NCBI GenBank assembly: GCA_029844215.1
Contig: CM056721.1
Coordinates: 57,763,815 to 57,827,814 of the forward strand
Direction: 5' to 3'
DNA length: 64,000 nt
Source: Przewalskia tangutica
Taxonomy: Eukaryota; Streptophyta; Magnoliopsida; Solanales; Solanaceae
Shown: positions 9,041-19,292 of the stretch, piece by piece
How the letters are laid out: each line of letters begins with the position of its first letter
Position numbering within the stretch: the stretch's first letter is position 1
Notes under the pieces: generated by a model
What the model was told of the DNA's origin: nothing
The model's database searches: none
The model's input: only the letters and a program-made list of their open reading frames with translations
Made by a program: the position numbers and the translations under genes

Positions 9041-11591
9041 TGTTATACCCCGTAGTTCCAGAGTATGTATGTGAGGACGTACGTACAATTGTGTAAGCCC
9101 TAATTAGGTTAAGGACGAAATTGTGAACTTTCAACGGAAAAGATTCCGAACCTTGTGAAGGAAATTTTACGCTTTTAATATTTTAACCGATTATGGATTT
9201 TTCCGAGAGATGAAATAATTTGGACCTATAGGAGGGCGACATGTGGCAACCTTTGGTGGCATGTGGGACGAAACAAGTGGGTAAGTGGCCAAGTCAAGAA
9301 GTCAAGTCTTGGAAGATATTTTTTTGTGGTGCAAGTGGAGGGGGTTGGACGTTTTTTTGGGTGCAAGTGGCTAGCCACATGTCTCTTTGTTGTGGGGGAC
9401 ATATGTCCCAAAGTTGTGGTGGACATATGTCCCAATGTTGTAGTGGACACTTGGTGGAAGACTCCACTCACACAAGCTACCTAATCTACACCCTCCACTT
9501 GCTTGAATCTTGGCCCTTGATTGTTCTATAAATACCCCCCTCAAGTGCAAGACTTCTTCATCCACTTAAACAAATTCCAAGTCTCCAAAATCCTTCCCCC
9601 TTTGTTGTAGTATCTCGTCCAAAACTCCCTCCCCTTGAGAAGTCTCTCGCCGAAACACCCCCCCTTGGTAGAAATTGTCTTCTAGTATTGTTGCTATCCC
9701 AAATACCTTAGCCTAAATCCCTTGTTGTATTCCAAAGTTACCTCTATACTAAAAGCCCGAAAATACTACTTTATATCCTTTAGTCGCAAAACGAAACCCT
9801 AGGAAAATCTTCATAGTTGGTTGAAGTATTAAGTAGAAGTTGTTTAGAAACTTCTAAGGGTTTCTTAGAGCTATCGGAGTGTGCAGAATAGGAGCTAAAC
9901 GTTGTTCAGGATCGACATTTAATCTTGGATAATTTTGGGCTTATCGAGGTAATAATCTTTGTCCTTCTATTGTAATTGGAGATTACATACTGTAGTAGTA
10001 TAGAAATGAGTATAAGATATATAGAAGGATGGTATAAAAGAAGAGAATTGAACTGTACTTACATTGGGCTGTATTTACAGTAGACTTGTGTAGTTTAACG
10101 GGTAGGGAAGTGCTGCCCAATTTTCCGTAGAATAGAGAACCTTCTGCTTAGAATATTCTACAGAGTAGTCTAGACGTTGATAAACGTATTTGACTATTAT
10201 AGGTTGATACTCTGCGCGCGACATATTCGACTTGGCAGGTGGATTGAGCCGAGGAGGTATGTGATTCTTCCTATCCTCTTGAGCATGATACTTTTGAAAT
10301 ATATATAGTACGGTAGACGTACATGTGTTAACTAAACTTGGTTTTACTTTGATGTCTTTTGACTTGAGTTTTAAATGATAAGAATCTTGGAAATATTTCA
10401 AAAAGAGTTATGAATCATTTTTGAAAGAAAATTAATACTTGGTTTTAAAAGCTTAAGAGTTATACTAGCTTTATGAGAAGTTAGGTATAACGACTTAAGA
10501 AAGATAAAAGGAACGGTTTACTTATTTGTTTATGAAAGTCTTGTATTGATTTCTGGAAAGTGTAGTAAGATGGTTGATAAGTAAACATGTTATGATGCTA
10601 CGTGTGTTAGTGTCTTGTGATGTTTGTGTAAGAGGGTTATTCTTGTTGTGTTTACGTTGTTAAACGATAAGCCCGTTGTACTGCTATTATATCACATACC
10701 CCCCTGACTTGTTATGATGCCGAGGACTTGCCACCCTCGATGCGAGGAATACCTCATGTGGGTCCATGTGACCTATGCGGAGCTGCGGTAGTTCCAGGAT
10801 TGATCACTCCGGGTGTGTTACGCCGATGCGAGGGATACCTCATGCGGTCCATAGGACTATGCGGACTTCGGGGGTCCAGGATGATGCCGCGGGTTAGCTA
10901 CCCCCGATGCGAGGAATACCTCATGCGGGCCTATGTGGCCTATGCGGACTGCGGGAGTTCCAGGATTAGGCACGCATAATGATACTATGGGCGAATGGCC
11001 TTGCTTCGATCATTAGCGGCCTAGAAAAGACCAGTTATGTTATATCTATTTTGCTCTTGGTTATGCTGTGGCACTATGTGCGGTTACATTGGTTGTTCAT
11101 ACATATTTGTAAAATTGGTTTTAAAAATGATATGATTTCATTTAAGTACTTTACAGTTTCACATACTTGGTACCTGTTGTACTGACCTCCTTCGGGGGGC
11201 TGCGTTCATGCCGCAGGTAGAGGTACTCCTGTTGTTGATCCCCGCTCCTAGGATCACCGTTTCTGCTTTTGGGAAAGCCCCGTTTCTCCGGAGGCTTGTC
11301 TTTTGGGTATGATCTCCCTGCCATTGTAGCTTTATGTACATTCAGGGTATGGCGGGGCCCTGTCCCGCCATAGTTGTTTACATTCCTAGAGGTCTGTAGT
11401 CCTGTTGTAAAGTTGGGATGTAACTGTTCACTCTTGATGTATATATACATGCCGAAAGGCAATCTTTTCTTGGATAAACTGTGTCTCATTTTACATATGT
11501 TTCATGTCTTGTTTTTATATTCCGCTGGTTACTCTGATGTATGTCTACTGGGTGCGGGTAAGGAACCATCACGCCCGGATCGGTCGTGTCA
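9041..11591 (+). repeat. A 3' LTR
   Basis: Partner of 5125-7667. TATA box at 9527-9534. Differences from the 5' copy include small changes in the minisatellite and a damaged end: the 'ggtgcccgggtaaggcacc' block is shortened and the terminal TGACA reads TGTCA. Confidence 0.92.
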
Positions 11592-12027
11592 ATTTAAGTA
11601 CTTTACTGATTTCACATACTTGGTACTGTTATCGACCTCCTTCGGGCTGCGTTCATGCCGCAGTGTAGGTACTCGTTGTTGATCCCCGCTCTAGGATCAC
11701 CGCTGCTGGGAAAGCCCCGTTTCTCGGAGGCTTGTCTTTTGGGTATGATCTCCCGCCATTGTAGCTTTATGTACATTCAGTGGTATGGCGCCCCGCCCCG
11801 CCATAGTTGTTTACATTCCTAAGTCAGTAGTCTGTTGTAAAGTTGGGATGTAATCGCTCACTTGATGTATATATACATGCCGAAAGGCAATCTTTTCTTG
11901 GATAAACTGTTTCTCATTTCATAATTGTTTCATGTCTTGTTTTTATATTCCGCTGGTTACTCTGATGTATGTCTACTTGGGTGCCCGGGTAAGGCACCAG
12001 TCACGGGCCCGGGATCGGGTCGTGACA
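11592..12027 (+). repeat. H 3' LTR, right segment
   Basis: Picks up the H LTR after the right ATTTA copy and ends in GGGATCGGGTCGTGACA at 12027. Compared with the same stretch in A it has many 1-3 base losses and swaps, concentrated at CTG, CAG and CC words. Confidence 0.85.
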
Positions 12028-13014
12028 TCAATCCTTTATAATCATCCTTCCAATATACCTTATACTCAATTCTAAACTACTACAATATGTAATATCCAAT
12101 TACAATAGGGGGACATAGATCATTACCTCGATAAGCCCAAAAATTATCCAAGATAATAAGTCGATCCTGAGCAACATTTAGCTCCAATTCCGTACGCTCC
12201 AACCCGCTCCAAGCAACCCTTAGAAGTTTCTAAACAACTTATCTTAACACTTCAACCAAGCTATGAAGATTTTTCTAGGGTTTCATTTTGCGACTATTGG
12301 AAAAAGTAGTATTTCCGGGCTCCTAGTATTGAAATGACTTTGGAATACTACTAGGGATACTAGGCTAAGGTATTTGGGATTTATACAACAATACTTGAAG
12401 TATTTTCTACACAAGTGGGGGAGGGGGACGAGAATACTACAAAGGGAGGGAATATTTTGCCTTGGAAAGTCTTTTGGGATGAAATTAGTCTTGCATTAAG
12501 GGGGTATTTATAGAGAATTCAAGGGTCAAGATCTATGCAAGTGTGTGGTCAAGATTGGGCCATGTGTGTGTGGGTCCCACCACACCACATGGCCAACGAA
12601 ATTAAGTGCCAAGTGTGATGGCCATTTCGGCCAAGACACTTGTCCCTCCAATTCGGCCAAGGTGCCACATGGGGGTGACACGTGTCGCCCCCCTACTCGT
12701 CCAAAATATTTCATCTTCCGAAAATATCCAAAATATCGAAAATCTCAAAAACAAAGTGGGCCCCACAAAACCGTAAATTTCTCCCGTGGGCCCCACGTGA
12801 CCATTTCCGAAAATAAAATCCCAAAATTCTAATATAATCCAAGAAGTCCAAATACCAAATCTAGGAATCCAATTCCCATTAACGAACCTTTTTCCTTCAC
12901 AAAACCCGGAAACTTTTCCGTCGAAAAATCACATCTTTCTTTCTTTCCAATATTACTGTCGTATTCTCGTACGTACGTCCTCACATACATACCCTGGAAC
13001 TACGGGGTATAACA
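12028..13014 (-). repeat. G 3' LTR, first ~990 bases
   Basis: On the minus strand this starts at 13014 (TGTTATACCCCGTAGTTCC) next to the polypurine tract and runs left to the H insertion point. TATA box at 12505-12512 (reversed). The break falls between ACAGT and TCAAT of the intact text at about 62310-62318. Confidence 0.87.
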
Positions 13015-13736
13015 TTCTTCCCCCCTTAGAAACATTCGTCCCGAATGTTTCTTCTAAGTCTCCAAACGTACTTGCGCCGGTATAGTCTCCAATACTACAC
13101 TTACAAAACCGATCATGCCACCAATGGCCAGAATATAACATGTGCGCAAAAATCAAATCCAAGCCAACGAGGAATCGCCTCTAATATCACAAAAAGCTCC
13201 CACCCATGGTCTAAAGGATACTCCCTTCGCATCTTCACTTTTCAAAAGAAATGATCACTTCCATTTTCAAAACACGCGTCCGCTTCTTTTCTTACTCGTC
13301 GTACCCTTCTCGTACACCTGAACTCTTTCTATTACACGTACCACACTTCAGTCATCGCTTCAGTTTCCAAAACTTTGGAGCCACTACCTCCAAACTTGGT
13401 CATCTCACTAACTTCAATTTCCTCTAAGGCCATTCCCGGCCTTCACGATCCGATTCTGGTCGAACGCATCCACGAACCCGTACGATGGTTACCTAAACTT
13501 GGGCCTAGCACCCTCGTGACCCTATCACAAAGCGGGACCACTATAAATTGACCCTACCCCAAACCGGGCTGCGGGTTGACTCGCGACCTTGCCTCAACCC
13601 GACCCATTTCACGCCAACCTCTTGTTCCCCGATCCGGAACAATCTCACTAATCAAGTCACGAAAACCTAGTGGTTTTCTTAGCTTAACTACCCTCTTATA
13701 ATTCACACCACTCAGGGACTTATCACACAATTATAA
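13015..13736 (-). other. G polypurine tract and non-coding block
   Basis: Minus-strand purine tract at 13015-13027 and pre-PPT hairpin at 13031-13049. The rest is the non-coding region between gag and PPT shared with B, E, F and I. It contains two inverted repeats: CGGGTTGA 13572-13579 with TCAACCCG 13594-13601, and TTGTTCC 13622-13628 with GGAACAA 13636-13642. No coding frame is apparent. Element B interrupts it at 13736. Confidence 0.8.
13732..13736. repeat. Probable TSD of element B (left copy)
   Basis: TATAA before B and TATAC (22524-22528) after it: four of five bases agree. G's non-coding block continues across the pair. Confidence 0.7.
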
Positions 13737-14236
13737 TGTTACACCCCGTAGTTCCAGGGTATGTATGTGAAGACGTGCGTACGAGAATACGACAGTAATT
13801 TTGGAAAGAAAGAAAGATGTGATTTTTCGACGGAAAAATTTCCGGATTTTGTGAAGGAAAAAGGTTCGCTAATGGGAATTGGATTCCCAGATTTGGTACT
13901 CGGACTTTTTGGATTAATTAAGAATTATGGAATTATTTATCCGGAATTGGTAACGGGAGGAATTTACGGTTTGTGGGGCCCACTTTATTTTTTTACGGAT
14001 ATTTTCGGAAGGTGAAATATTTTGGACCAATAGGAGGGCGACATGTGTCACCCTAGGTGACACTTGGTTGGACGAAAATGATGGGTTTGGTTGGCACGTT
14101 TTTTACATGTAAAAGGCCAAAAATATTTGGTCAAAGTCTTGAATATATTTTGTGTAGTAGATGGATAAGTGGGACCCACACACACATGGCTCAATCTAGA
14201 CCACACACTTGCTTTAATCCTAGCCCTTGAATGTCC

Positions 14237-14244
14237 TATAAATA
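14237..14244 (+). promoter_or_regulatory. TATA box of B 5' LTR
   Basis: TATAAATA, 500 bases into the LTR, upstream of 'acttcttcatccacact'. The 3' LTR copy is at 19805-19812. Confidence 0.6.
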
Positions 14245-15889
14245 CCCCCTTAAGTTGCAAGACTTCTTCATCCACACTTGAGAAATTCCAAGGCAAAAAT
14301 ACTCCCTCCCTTTGATGAAGTTCTCGTCCCACACCCCTCCCCCTTAACCAAACTTTGTCAAAAAATTCTTAAAGTCTTAAGTGTTCTTCCTTAGTGTATT
14401 AGGATGACTAGTAACCAAAGGTTAGAAAAGATTTCACACCCTTAGCCTAAATACACCCTCTTGGCCGAGAGTTGCCACAAGTTTAGCCTAAGTGTACTTC
14501 ACTTTTTGGAGTTGAAGTGTTTAAGAGAAGTTATTAGAAACTTCTAAGGGTTGCTTGGAGCGGTTTGGAGCGTACAGATTAGGAGCTAAACGTTGCTCAG
14601 GATCGACATATAATCTTGGATAATTTTGGGCTTATCGAGGTAATGATCTTTATCCCCCTATTGTAATTGGAAATTACATGTTGTAGTAATGTATAGTTGA
14701 GTATACTATATATAGATTGGATATTAAAGAAGAAAATTGAACTGTAATTACATAGGACTGTATTTACAGTAGACTTGTAGTATTCCTGTGAAGTAGAATT
14801 GAACACGTCCGGTTAGACGTGTAATCCACAGGAGTTGTTGGCACAGTAGCGGGCCTTGAAAGGGAGGAGATTTTTGTGATAGCGGGGAGGTTTGCCGAAT
14901 TTTCCGTAGAAATATTCTACGAAGAGAACTAGAAGTTAATAGGCGTTTTATGGCCATTATATGTGGAAGTACTACGAGTGGCGTATTCTACTTGAAGGGT
15001 GGAAAAGGCTAGTGCGTTGTAGTACTTGGAGCATTTTGCTAATTGTCGATAATCGTCACGAGGTATGTGAACCTCTTCCTATCTTTTCTAGCATGATATG
15101 TTGTGAACTATGTAGTACGGTAGACGTACATGTGTTAAATGAATTTGGTTGATTTAAAACATAAAGTGTTATAACGGCTTTAGGGGAAGTTTGTTAGAAC
15201 AACGTTATGTGGGCAAAGAAATGGTTTGTGGTTTTTAAAAGATAAAAGACTTCATGTGAAATAATAAGGAATTGGGTTGTGTTAAAAGTTGTGAAACCGC
15301 TTTAATGAGAAATGGGTAATTGGGTTTTAAAAGGAATAATGTTATATTGATTTCGGAAATGAGAACAAGTATCGAACAAACCACTGCAGCGTTAATAAAG
15401 GAAAATGTATTGACTAAGTAATTATTATTAAAACCAGTAGAAACCTCCATCTGCATAGAAGCTAAGATATGACAAAATTGTATTACATTTTCTAGATCAT
15501 GGATGCTTTAATAAGATTGATATAAACAAGAATAACCTACTCACACATAAGGCATATGTTACTCAAATTGTTTTAAAAGAGAATTATGTTATTAAGTGAT
15601 TAAAACTATGAACTACGAAACCTTTCGAAAATAAGAGACTTGAGTATTTGAAATTAGGCAAACTTGAACTTTTGGAAAAGAATGTTGTTACTTGTCTTTA
15701 AAAAGGGAAATTATTTTGGTTTACTTAAAATAATAGTTACTCTGTTTTGTATACTACGAGTGTTGGTATCAGGTGACTTCTTGTGAAAGAATGGATATTG
15801 GTAAGAGAATTGAAGTATGGTAATTTGCTTGTGCTTGCTTGTGATAGCCATGTTGTGTGAAAGTTGTATTCCTATGCTATCGCGTCTCT

Positions 15890-16400
15890 CGATGGAGGGC
15901 CGGTATATTGTTATTGTTGTTACATTGACATGTCTGCACCGATGAAGAATTCCGGGGGCATGCGGCCATGCGGCGGGTTAATCACCCGGTATATTGTTAT
16001 CGTTGTTACATGGACATGTCTGCACCGATGAAGATTTCCGGGGGCATGCGGCCATGCGACGGGTTAATCACGCGGTATATTTTTATTGTTGTTACATGGA
16101 CATGTCTGCACCGATGAAGAATTCCGGGGGCATGCGGCGGGTTAATCACCCGGTATATTGTTATTGTTGTTACATGGACATGTCTGCACCGATGAAGAAT
16201 TCCGGGGGCATGTGGATATGTGGCAGGGTTGATTACCCGATATATTGTTATTGTTGTTACATGGACATGTCTGCAACGATGAAGAATTCCGGGGGCATGT
16301 GGCCATGCGGCAGGGTTGATTACCCGGTATACTGTTATTGCATCCTGGACATGTCTACACCGATGGAGAATTCTGGGGGCGTGTGGCCATGATGCGGGCA
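15890..16400 (+). repeat. LTR minisatellite, ~87-base units (B 5')
   Basis: Five to six tandem units containing 'acatggacatgtctgcacc', 'gaattccgggggcatg' and the small inverted repeat CGGGT-TAATC-ACCCG. Frames on both strands stay open through the array because the unit is a multiple of three; these are not genes. The 3' LTR counterpart is about 21490-21915, where several units are shortened. Confidence 0.85.
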
Positions 16401-17007
16401 TGATTGATATTGTGGGCGTGAGACCCTTGGTTATATTTGAGTGATGACTTTGAGGGCGTGAGTCCTCGCTTTGACATGATCGCTTTTATGTCGTGGAATC
16501 GTAGTTTGGTTATCATACATGTCTCTGCTTTGTTTAGATGTTATGATTTCGTTCTGATTTTCGATGTCACATACTTGGTACTGTTGTCAGATCGACTCCT
16601 TCGGGCTGCGTTCATGCCGCAGTAGAGGTACATCGGTTGTTGATCCTCGTTCTTAGGATCACGATTCAACAGATTAGGAAGCTCCGTTTCTCCGAGGCTT
16701 ATCTTTTGTATGTTTCCCGAGTTTGTAAGTTTTTGTACATTGTGGGTATGGCGGGCCCTGTCCCGTCATAGTTGTTGTAAAAATCTTAGGTCCATAGTAA
16801 TCTTGTTGTGGCGGGGTTTGTAAAGGATTATGGCGTTTCGGTTGTATGTATATACATGAAGGTGACCGCTTGGTTAGCCTGTTTTCTTATGTTGTATCTT
16901 GTTTCCTGTTTAAGTTTTTATTTCCGCTGATTTTCTCTGATGTAGTATCACTAGGGTGCCCGGGGTAAGGCACCAGTCGCGGGCCCGAGGTCGGGTCGTG
17001 ACAAAAG

Positions 17008-17019
17008 TGGTATCAGAGC
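17008..17019 (+). other. B primer binding site (initiator tRNA-Met)
   Basis: TGGTATCAGAGC, a full 12-base match, four bases downstream of the 5' LTR. Confidence 0.93.
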
Positions 17020-17205
17020 GATTAGTCTCGGAAAGTGTCTACGCACGTGTTCAGTAGTCTTGATTATCGGTGTGTTGTGCACCACATCTATAATCAGGAG
17101 GCTGCAGGACATTTAGGATTGGTTTCCATTCTTCTCACTCTAAGATCGTGCCTTAGAGCTGTGTTATAAGTTGGACCCCTCTGACGTATTTCGTTTTTAC
17201 CAGTT

Positions 17206-18368
17206 ATGTCTCCACGCACGGCAATCAGGGCCCGAAAGGCGGCGAAGCGAGGAGTCTGCGAGTAAGCAAAGGTGGCTCACGAGACCACGGTACTGAGCCT
17301 CTAGTCCCACAACCCGGAGCAGGAGATGGGTTACGAGAGATGGCCCGCTATTGGCCCGGATTGTGGCGAACATGAGGATAGGCCGACGCAGCCCAAAGAG
17401 CACCGTGGTTCACCCGAGATCGGATAGTTTGAGGCTACGGGACTTTCGAGTTGTAGCCGCCAGAGTTCTACGGTCGAGGCACGAGGATGATCCGCGGTAT
17501 TCATCCGAAGCGATTCTGGATCACGAGAGTGATCGGGGCTTCGAGACCGAGTCGGTGGTCTTAGGTTCACATCGGCCGCGTGATCTGCGATGATCGGGTT
17601 TGATTCGCGAGCTGTCCCGGGAGAGTACGCACTTCCACCGTATGGACGAGTTCTCGGGCGCTTACACATTTCTTGCCTCCACAGATGAGAGGGCTCGCCG
17701 ACAAATTTTTGACGTTAAGGCGCATCGCGCACGGTTCGAGTACAATGTGAGTTTGACTCATTGGCTCGGTATGTCCCCGCGTTAGTAGCCGATATGGAGG
17801 ACGAGTACACCGCTACGCCACCGCTCGATGACTACTAGCGAGGCTTGTTCGGTGTAGCTCTTCAGCCGCATGGACATTACTGCATGCGAGCTTATGCACT
17901 TGGATGTGAGGAGCGGAGAGGTCGACGGAATGACCGAGATCAGCAGAAGAGGGCCAGAACAGCAGGGTCCTTTGGTGACTTTCGAGGCGGACCGCCTCGA
18001 GAAAGTTAGTTATGCACCTTCGCCAAGCTGCAGTGGTCCTCCACGCCTTGTGGCTTCGGGATATTCGGAGCGGTCGGGGCTCGAGGTTCGTTTTCGGGAG
18101 TTGGGGCTGGATGAAGCCACCCCGACCTCGGTGTGGTCAATGTGGTAGACCCCATTTTAGGGAGTGTCGTGCTGCCAAGGGAGCCTGTTATATTTGCGGT
18201 CGTCAGGGCCATTTTGCGAGGAACTGTCCGACCAGGGGTAGCACAGATGTTACGACTCAGCCTTCAGGATCAGTGGCTGGTTCATCACCTTCACTAGCTA
18301 TGCGCCCTGCAGGGCAAGACTGTGATTAGAGTAAAGCGGTAGTTATAGGTATATCCTTAACCCTCTAG
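17206..18368 (+). pseudogene. gag: B gag remnant with zinc knuckles
   Basis: ATG at 17206 starts MSPRTAIRARKAAKRG, matching the N-termini of the other gags. Residues HPRSDSLRLRDF and FSGAYTFLA mark the Gag core, which is retained here, as in E. Two zinc knuckles follow at about 18136-18230: CGQCGRPHFREC (CX2CX3HX3C) and CYICGRQGHFARNC (the canonical CX2CX4HX4C, binding retroelement RNA). The frame ends around 18366-18368 (TAG in CTCTAGAG). Several frameshifts and an early stop after VCE break it; the early stop sits at a scrambled AGCTGC word, so part of the damage may be sequence error. The product would form the virus-like particle and package RNA. Confidence 0.85.
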
Positions 18369-19257
18369 AGATTTGTATGCGTGATATGATGATTTTATGT
18401 TGAGTGTTATGTTTGGATAACATTGTGTAAAAATTGTGATCTAGAGAACATGGTTAGTTGAAAAGGTAAGCTTAGGGATAGGGAAATTATAAGCCGTAGA
18501 ATATTATAACAAGTTGAGACCTTAGATGTAAGGCCGTCTTAAGTAAAAGATTTTACGGTTGGTCTTTGTTGGAGTACGTGGTATGCGTGAAATATGTTGT
18601 GGGATGATTCCTTGGGTTGTGTAAGATGAAAGTGGTAGCTTTCAGGACTTGAATAGGTAAGATTGTTCCAGATCGGGGAACAAGAGTCTGGTGCGATTAT
18701 GGGTCGGGTTGAGGACCATTCGCGGTTCAACCCGTAGCCCGGAATAAGGTGGGGTCAGTTCGAGGTGGTCCCGCCAGGTGGTAGGATCATGAGGGTGCAA
18801 GGCCCAAGTTTAGGTAACCACTGTATGAGTTCGTGGACGTGTTCGACCATAATCGGATCGTGAAGGCCGGGAATGGCCTTGAAGAAATTCGAGGCTAGTA
18901 AGATGACCAAGTTTGGAGGTAGTGACTCCAAAGATTTTGGAAACCAAGTGATGATCAAGTATGGTACGTGTACTAGAAAGAGTTCGAGTGTTCGAGAAGA
19001 GTACGACGTAAGGAAAGAAGTGAACATACGTTTGAGAGATAGAAGTGATCATTTTTGTGAAGTGAATGTGCGACAGGAGTATCCTTTGGACCAGGAGCGA
19101 GAGTTGGTGTTGTTTTACACCTTCGAGGTGATTCCTCGTTGGCTTGGATTTGGGTTTCGCGCGTATGATTTTATTATGGCAATATGGGGCATAGTTGGTT
19201 TCGTAAGTATAGTAGTGAAGACTATACCGGCGCATGTACGTTTGGAGACTTAGAAAG
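18369..19257 (+). other. B non-coding block between gag and PPT
   Basis: About 0.9 kb without a supportable frame, shared with E, F, G and I. Inverted repeats: TTGTTCC 18663-18669 / GGAACAA 18677-18683, and CGGGTTGA 18705-18712 / TCAACCCG 18727-18734. It occupies the place where pol would be. Confidence 0.75.
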
Positions 19258-19292
19258 AACATTCGGGACGAATGTTTCTAAGGGGGGAAGAA
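19258..19292 (+). other. B pre-PPT hairpin and polypurine tract
   Basis: Stem AACATTCG (19258-19265) / CGAATGTT (19269-19276), then AAGGGGGGAAGAA ending at 19292. Confidence 0.87.

Larger units (their letters stand above)
5125..11591 (+). mobile_element. Element A: complete non-autonomous LTR element
   Basis: A 6467-bp element with two LTRs (2543 and 2551 bp), a primer binding site, a 1373-bp internal region, a polypurine tract and an exact 5-bp target duplication ATTTA. The internal region joins the first ~30 codons of gag directly to the second half of integrase, so protease, reverse transcriptase, RNase H and most of Gag are deleted. It is inserted, in the same orientation, in the 3' LTR of H, a close relative. 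The last bases of the 3' LTR read TGTCA instead of TGACA. Confidence 0.92.
1344..12027 (+). mobile_element. Element H: 3' half of Ty3/gypsy chromovirus
   Basis: H consists of a degraded RNase H to chromodomain region (1344-2981), a hairpin and polypurine tract (3060-3094) and a 3' LTR that begins at 3095, is interrupted by element A, and ends at 12027 in CGTGACA. Protease, reverse transcriptase, gag and the 5' LTR are absent: the left edge is the inserted LTR fragment. H was inserted in the minus-strand 3' LTR of element G, whose sequence resumes at 12028 with TCAAT; the matching left target copy is not visible. H preserves more integrase than any other copy and so is the nearest thing here to the autonomous parent. 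Confidence 0.8.
13737..17003 (+). repeat. B 5' LTR
   Basis: Starts TGTTACACCCCGTAG and ends TCGGGTCGTGACA before the primer site. It carries the TATA box (14237-14244), AGGTAATG (14637-14644) and AGGTATGT (15061-15068) donor-like sites, an 87-base minisatellite (about 15890-16400) and the paired hairpins near 16600. Confidence 0.92.

Noticed and set aside
15994..16401. Overlapping ORFs of 132 and 131 codons on opposite strands
   Set aside because: They are produced by the 87-base LTR minisatellite, whose unit length is a multiple of three; peptides are simple repeats with no family match and they lie in LTR sequence.
17008..17019. Resemblance to a tRNA-Met gene end
   Set aside because: Only the 12-18 bases complementary to the tRNA 3' end are present, at the canonical primer-site position; no tRNA body follows.
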